Source of the DNA: Pseudorhizobium xiangyangii
Lineage (GTDB): Bacteria; Pseudomonadota; Alphaproteobacteria; Rhizobiales; Rhizobiaceae
DNA length: 32,079 bases
NCBI RefSeq assembly: GCF_020531965.1
Contig: NZ_JAJAWH010000036.1
Coordinates: forward strand, 1 to 32,079
Direction of reading: 5' to 3'
Part shown: positions 30,350-32,079 of the stretch, one piece after another
Numbering within the stretch: position 1 is the first letter of the stretch
Layout of the letters: every line of letters begins with the position of its first letter
The notes under the pieces: model-generated
Databases searched by the model: none
What the model saw: the letters and a program-made list of their open reading frames with translations, nothing else
Told to the model about the DNA's origin: nothing
Made by a program: the position numbers and the translations under genes

Positions 30350-30424
30350 TTCTTAAGGACAATGCTTGCTTGAAATACAGGCAGATATTTTTCTCTCTAC
30401 CTCTAAAAAACCTAGTTCTTAAGG
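30350..30424. promoter_or_regulatory. Repeated TTCTTAAGG between incC-like and topoisomerase genes
   Basis: TTCTTAAGG occurs at 30350-30358 and again at 30416-30424, inside the 194-bp divergent promoter region. The paired sites may be operators for one of the divergent genes. Confidence 0.35.
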
Positions 30425-30446
30425 GGTTTTGACGCACACACCAGAC

Positions 30447-30460
30447 GGAACCACCCTCAA
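30447..30460 (+). repeat. Repeated motif GGAACCACCCTCAA, copy 3
   Basis: Third exact copy of the 14-mer, 35 bp before the topoisomerase start and directly before the CTATACT-type site at 30464-30479. Confidence 0.6.
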
Positions 30461-30463
30461 ACA

Positions 30464-30479
30464 GTTTACTCTAGTATAG
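30464..30479 (-). promoter_or_regulatory. CTATACT-type operator before the topoisomerase gene
   Basis: On the minus strand this reads CTATACTAGAGTAAAC, sharing the invariant CTATACT heptamer and the TAAA ending of the XRE upstream site. It ends 16 bp before the topoisomerase ATG. Confidence 0.45.
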
Positions 30480-30495
30480 TATTGCAAGGAAGCTT

Positions 30496-32079
30496 ATGCC
30501 CTCGATTATTATTTGCGAAAAGCCCAGCCAGGTGAAAGCCATTCAGGCGGCAGTCGGAGACCGATACGGTCGATTTCTTGCAGCTCAAGGCCATCTTTTG
30601 CGCCTGCAAGAGCCCGGCGAGGCAAATCCGGCCTGGAAGAGCTGGACCAACGATATCCTGGTCCCGCCAGACGGTGTCTACGCGTATGTTGCTGATGACG
30701 GCGACGGCAAAGGGCGACGGCTGGAGGCCATTGGCGGCGCACTCAAGACCGCATCGCGCGTCATTATTGCCAGCGATTGCGACCGCGAAGGCCAGGTGAT
30801 CGGGCAATCCCTGATCGAATATTTCGGATTTACCGGCGAGATTATGCGCGCCTGGTGGAAGACGGAAGACGCCAAGGCGTTCCGGCAGGCCTTCGAGAAC
30901 CTTCAGCCGAACGCCAAGTATCAGCCGTTGTACGATTCCGGCTATGCCCGCATGCAGGCGGATCAGATCTTCAACCTGTCGATGACCCGAATTGCGACGA
31001 ACCAGTTGCGGCCGGACGGGGTGAAGGGCGCGATCGGCATTGGCCGGGTCAAGACGCCAACCCTTGGGATCGTGTGCAAGCGCGAACTCGAAATCCGCAA
31101 CTTCGTCGCCCGGGAGTATTTCGAGATCGCCGCGGATATGGCGGCCGACGCAGGGCAGGTAACGCTTTGGTACCGGCCGCGCGGCGAAACCAGACTGTTC
31201 GACAAGGCCAACGCCGAAGCCATCAGTGCCGCAGTGAAAGCCTATCGCGGGCCACTTCGGGTGACCGGCGAGCACAAACGCGCCGCACCTCCAAAGCCGT
31301 TCGATCAAACTGCCCTGCAGAAGTATGCCGGCAAGTGGGGCTGGTCGGCTTCCAAAGTGCTTGAGGTCACTCAGGCACTTTACGAGACCCACACGCTTGT
31401 CACCTATCCGCGGTCGGAATGCCGCTACCTGCCGGAGAATATCGCCGAAGAAGCTGCACCTTTGTTGCAGGCGCTATCTTCGATAGACGGTTACGCATCG
31501 ATCGCTCCGTCGTCGGCCACCATCCGCAAGGGCAAGAGCGGCACCTATAGCGACGCCGGCATGAACGGCGCGCCGCACCATGCGATCATTCCCAACATCA
31601 ACATCGCCGATGAGTTCGCCTCCAAATATGCAGCCCTGGGGATCGATGAGCGACGGCTGTTCGACGCTATTGCCAAGGCCTGGCTGGCCGCTGTCGCTCC
31701 CGATCATGAATACGATGAGACAGTAATGGAGGTCGCGGTACCAGCTGCAGGCGACACCGTCGCGCTGACCGCCCGTGGCCGTATCGTGACAAAGCTTGGC
31801 TGGAAGGCCGTGTTGTCGTCGACAGCCGACGACGAAGAGGACGACGACGGCGACCAGGACGCAACGGCCCTGCCGGCCATTCCCGACGGAACGGACGTTT
31901 ACGCCGCAGATGTCCGGACGATGGCAAAAAAGACCGAGCCACCGGTTCGCTACACCGACGGTGAACTGCCTAACGTGATGAAAAACGCCTGGAAGTTTGT
32001 TGCAGATCCGCAGGAGCGGGAGCTGCTGAAGGAAACCAGCGGAATTGGAACTTCGGCGACCCGCGCCAGCATTATCGAA
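30496..32079 (+). CDS. Plasmid-type DNA topoisomerase III (type IA), 3' end outside window
   Basis: Open from the ATG at 30496 to the window edge, 528 codons, no stop. The N-terminal TOPRIM domain has IICEKPSQ with Glu8-Lys9 and the acidic triad region DCDREGQ (94-100). IGIGRVKTPTLGIV and the active-site motif LVTYPRSECRYLP with Tyr304 identify a type IA topoisomerase, closest in layout to topoisomerase III/TraE of conjugative plasmids. An acidic insertion (DDEEDDDGD, near 450) is unusual. It likely unlinks plasmid intermediates during replication or transfer. AAGGA precedes the start at a good distance. Confidence 0.93.
   Translation, partial: MPSIIICEKPSQVKAIQAAVGDRYGRFLAAQGHLLRLQEPGEANPAWKSWTNDILVPPDGVYAYVADDGDGKGRRLEAIGGALKTASRVIIASDCDREGQVIGQSLIEYFGFTGEIMRAWWKTEDAKAFRQAFENLQPNAKYQPLYDSGYARMQADQIFNLSMTRIATNQLRPDGVKGAIGIGRVKTPTLGIVCKRELEIRNFVAREYFEIAADMAADAGQVTLWYRPRGETRLFDKANAEAISAAVKAYRGPLRVTGEHKRAAPPKPFDQTALQKYAGKWGWSASKVLEVTQALYETHTLVTYPRSECRYLPENIAEEAAPLLQALSSIDGYASIAPSSATIRKGKSGTYSDAGMNGAPHHAIIPNINIADEFASKYAALGIDERRLFDAIAKAWLAAVAPDHEYDETVMEVAVPAAGDTVALTARGRIVTKLGWKAVLSSTADDEEDDDGDQDATALPAIPDGTDVYAADVRTMAKKTEPPVRYTDGELPNVMKNAWKFVADPQERELLKETSGIGTSATRASIIE

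Noticed and set aside
30466-31392. 308-residue minus-strand ORF
   Set aside because: It is antisense to the topoisomerase gene, whose catalytic motifs are intact in the plus frame.
1-32079. Insertion sequences, CRISPR arrays, tRNA or rRNA genes
   Set aside because: No transposase motifs, regular spacer arrays, or structural RNA signatures were recognised on either strand by eye.

Overview
The window looks like part of a self-transmissible plasmid (or integrated conjugative element) of an alphaproteobacterium, most likely of the Rhizobiales group (Rhizobium/Agrobacterium/Ensifer/Ochrobactrum type). The basis is the GC-rich coding sequence, a VirB/VirD4 (MPF-T) secretion system, a VirD2-like relaxase, an IncC/KorB-like pair and an IalB-family protein. 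No rRNA, tRNA, CRISPR array, insertion sequence or antibiotic-resistance gene was seen. The species assignment is inference.

Layout. (1) 1-8300, all on the minus strand, is a maintenance region: serine resolvase with three res-like palindromes, HicAB toxin-antitoxin, a DUF932 protein, a ParA plus small ribbon-helix-helix partition pair with an upstream centromere-like repeat cluster, a very large ParB-domain protein, a double-HTH XRE regulator and a putative replication initiator. The DUF932 and large ParB genes are each preceded by nearly identical, highly structured, untranslated leaders. (2) 8237-8812 is a non-coding control region with a likely small RNA and operator-like palindromes. (3) 8813-15902 (plus) is a first transfer operon: an unknown small protein, TrbM/KikA, a degenerate VirB1, VirB2, VirB3, VirB4, VirB5, two EexN-like lipoproteins, VirB6 and a third, membrane-anchored EexN paralogue, closed by an intrinsic terminator. 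(4) 15903-20169 (plus) is a second operon, VirB7 to VirB11. (5) 20187-26314 (plus) is a surface and coupling block: a structured leader with a 52-codon ORF, a trimeric autotransporter adhesin, an IalB-family protein, an unknown protein, the VirD4 coupling protein and an LPD7-domain protein. (6) 26340-32079 carries a secreted nuclease (plus), relaxase and MobC (minus), an oriT-like inverted repeat, KorB-like and IncC-like proteins (minus) and a plasmid-type topoisomerase III running off the window edge (plus).

How it fits together. MobC and the relaxase would process oriT, VirD4 would deliver the nucleoprotein to the VirB channel, the EexN proteins would block redundant entry, the adhesin may hold mating cells together, and topoisomerase III may resolve plasmid intermediates. 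A 16-bp motif beginning CTATACT occurs upstream of the XRE gene, the replication gene, the first virB operon, the virB7-11 operon and the topoisomerase gene. This suggests one regulator ties replication to transfer.

The most novel-looking items are the duplicated leader (candidate cis-regulatory RNA with a compensatory base-pair change), the CTATACT regulon and the tandem-HTH protein that may read it, an octamer shared between the parA and hicAB control regions, triplicated EexN genes, and the hairpin-rich leader of the adhesin gene. All calls come from reading the sequence; no database search was run.
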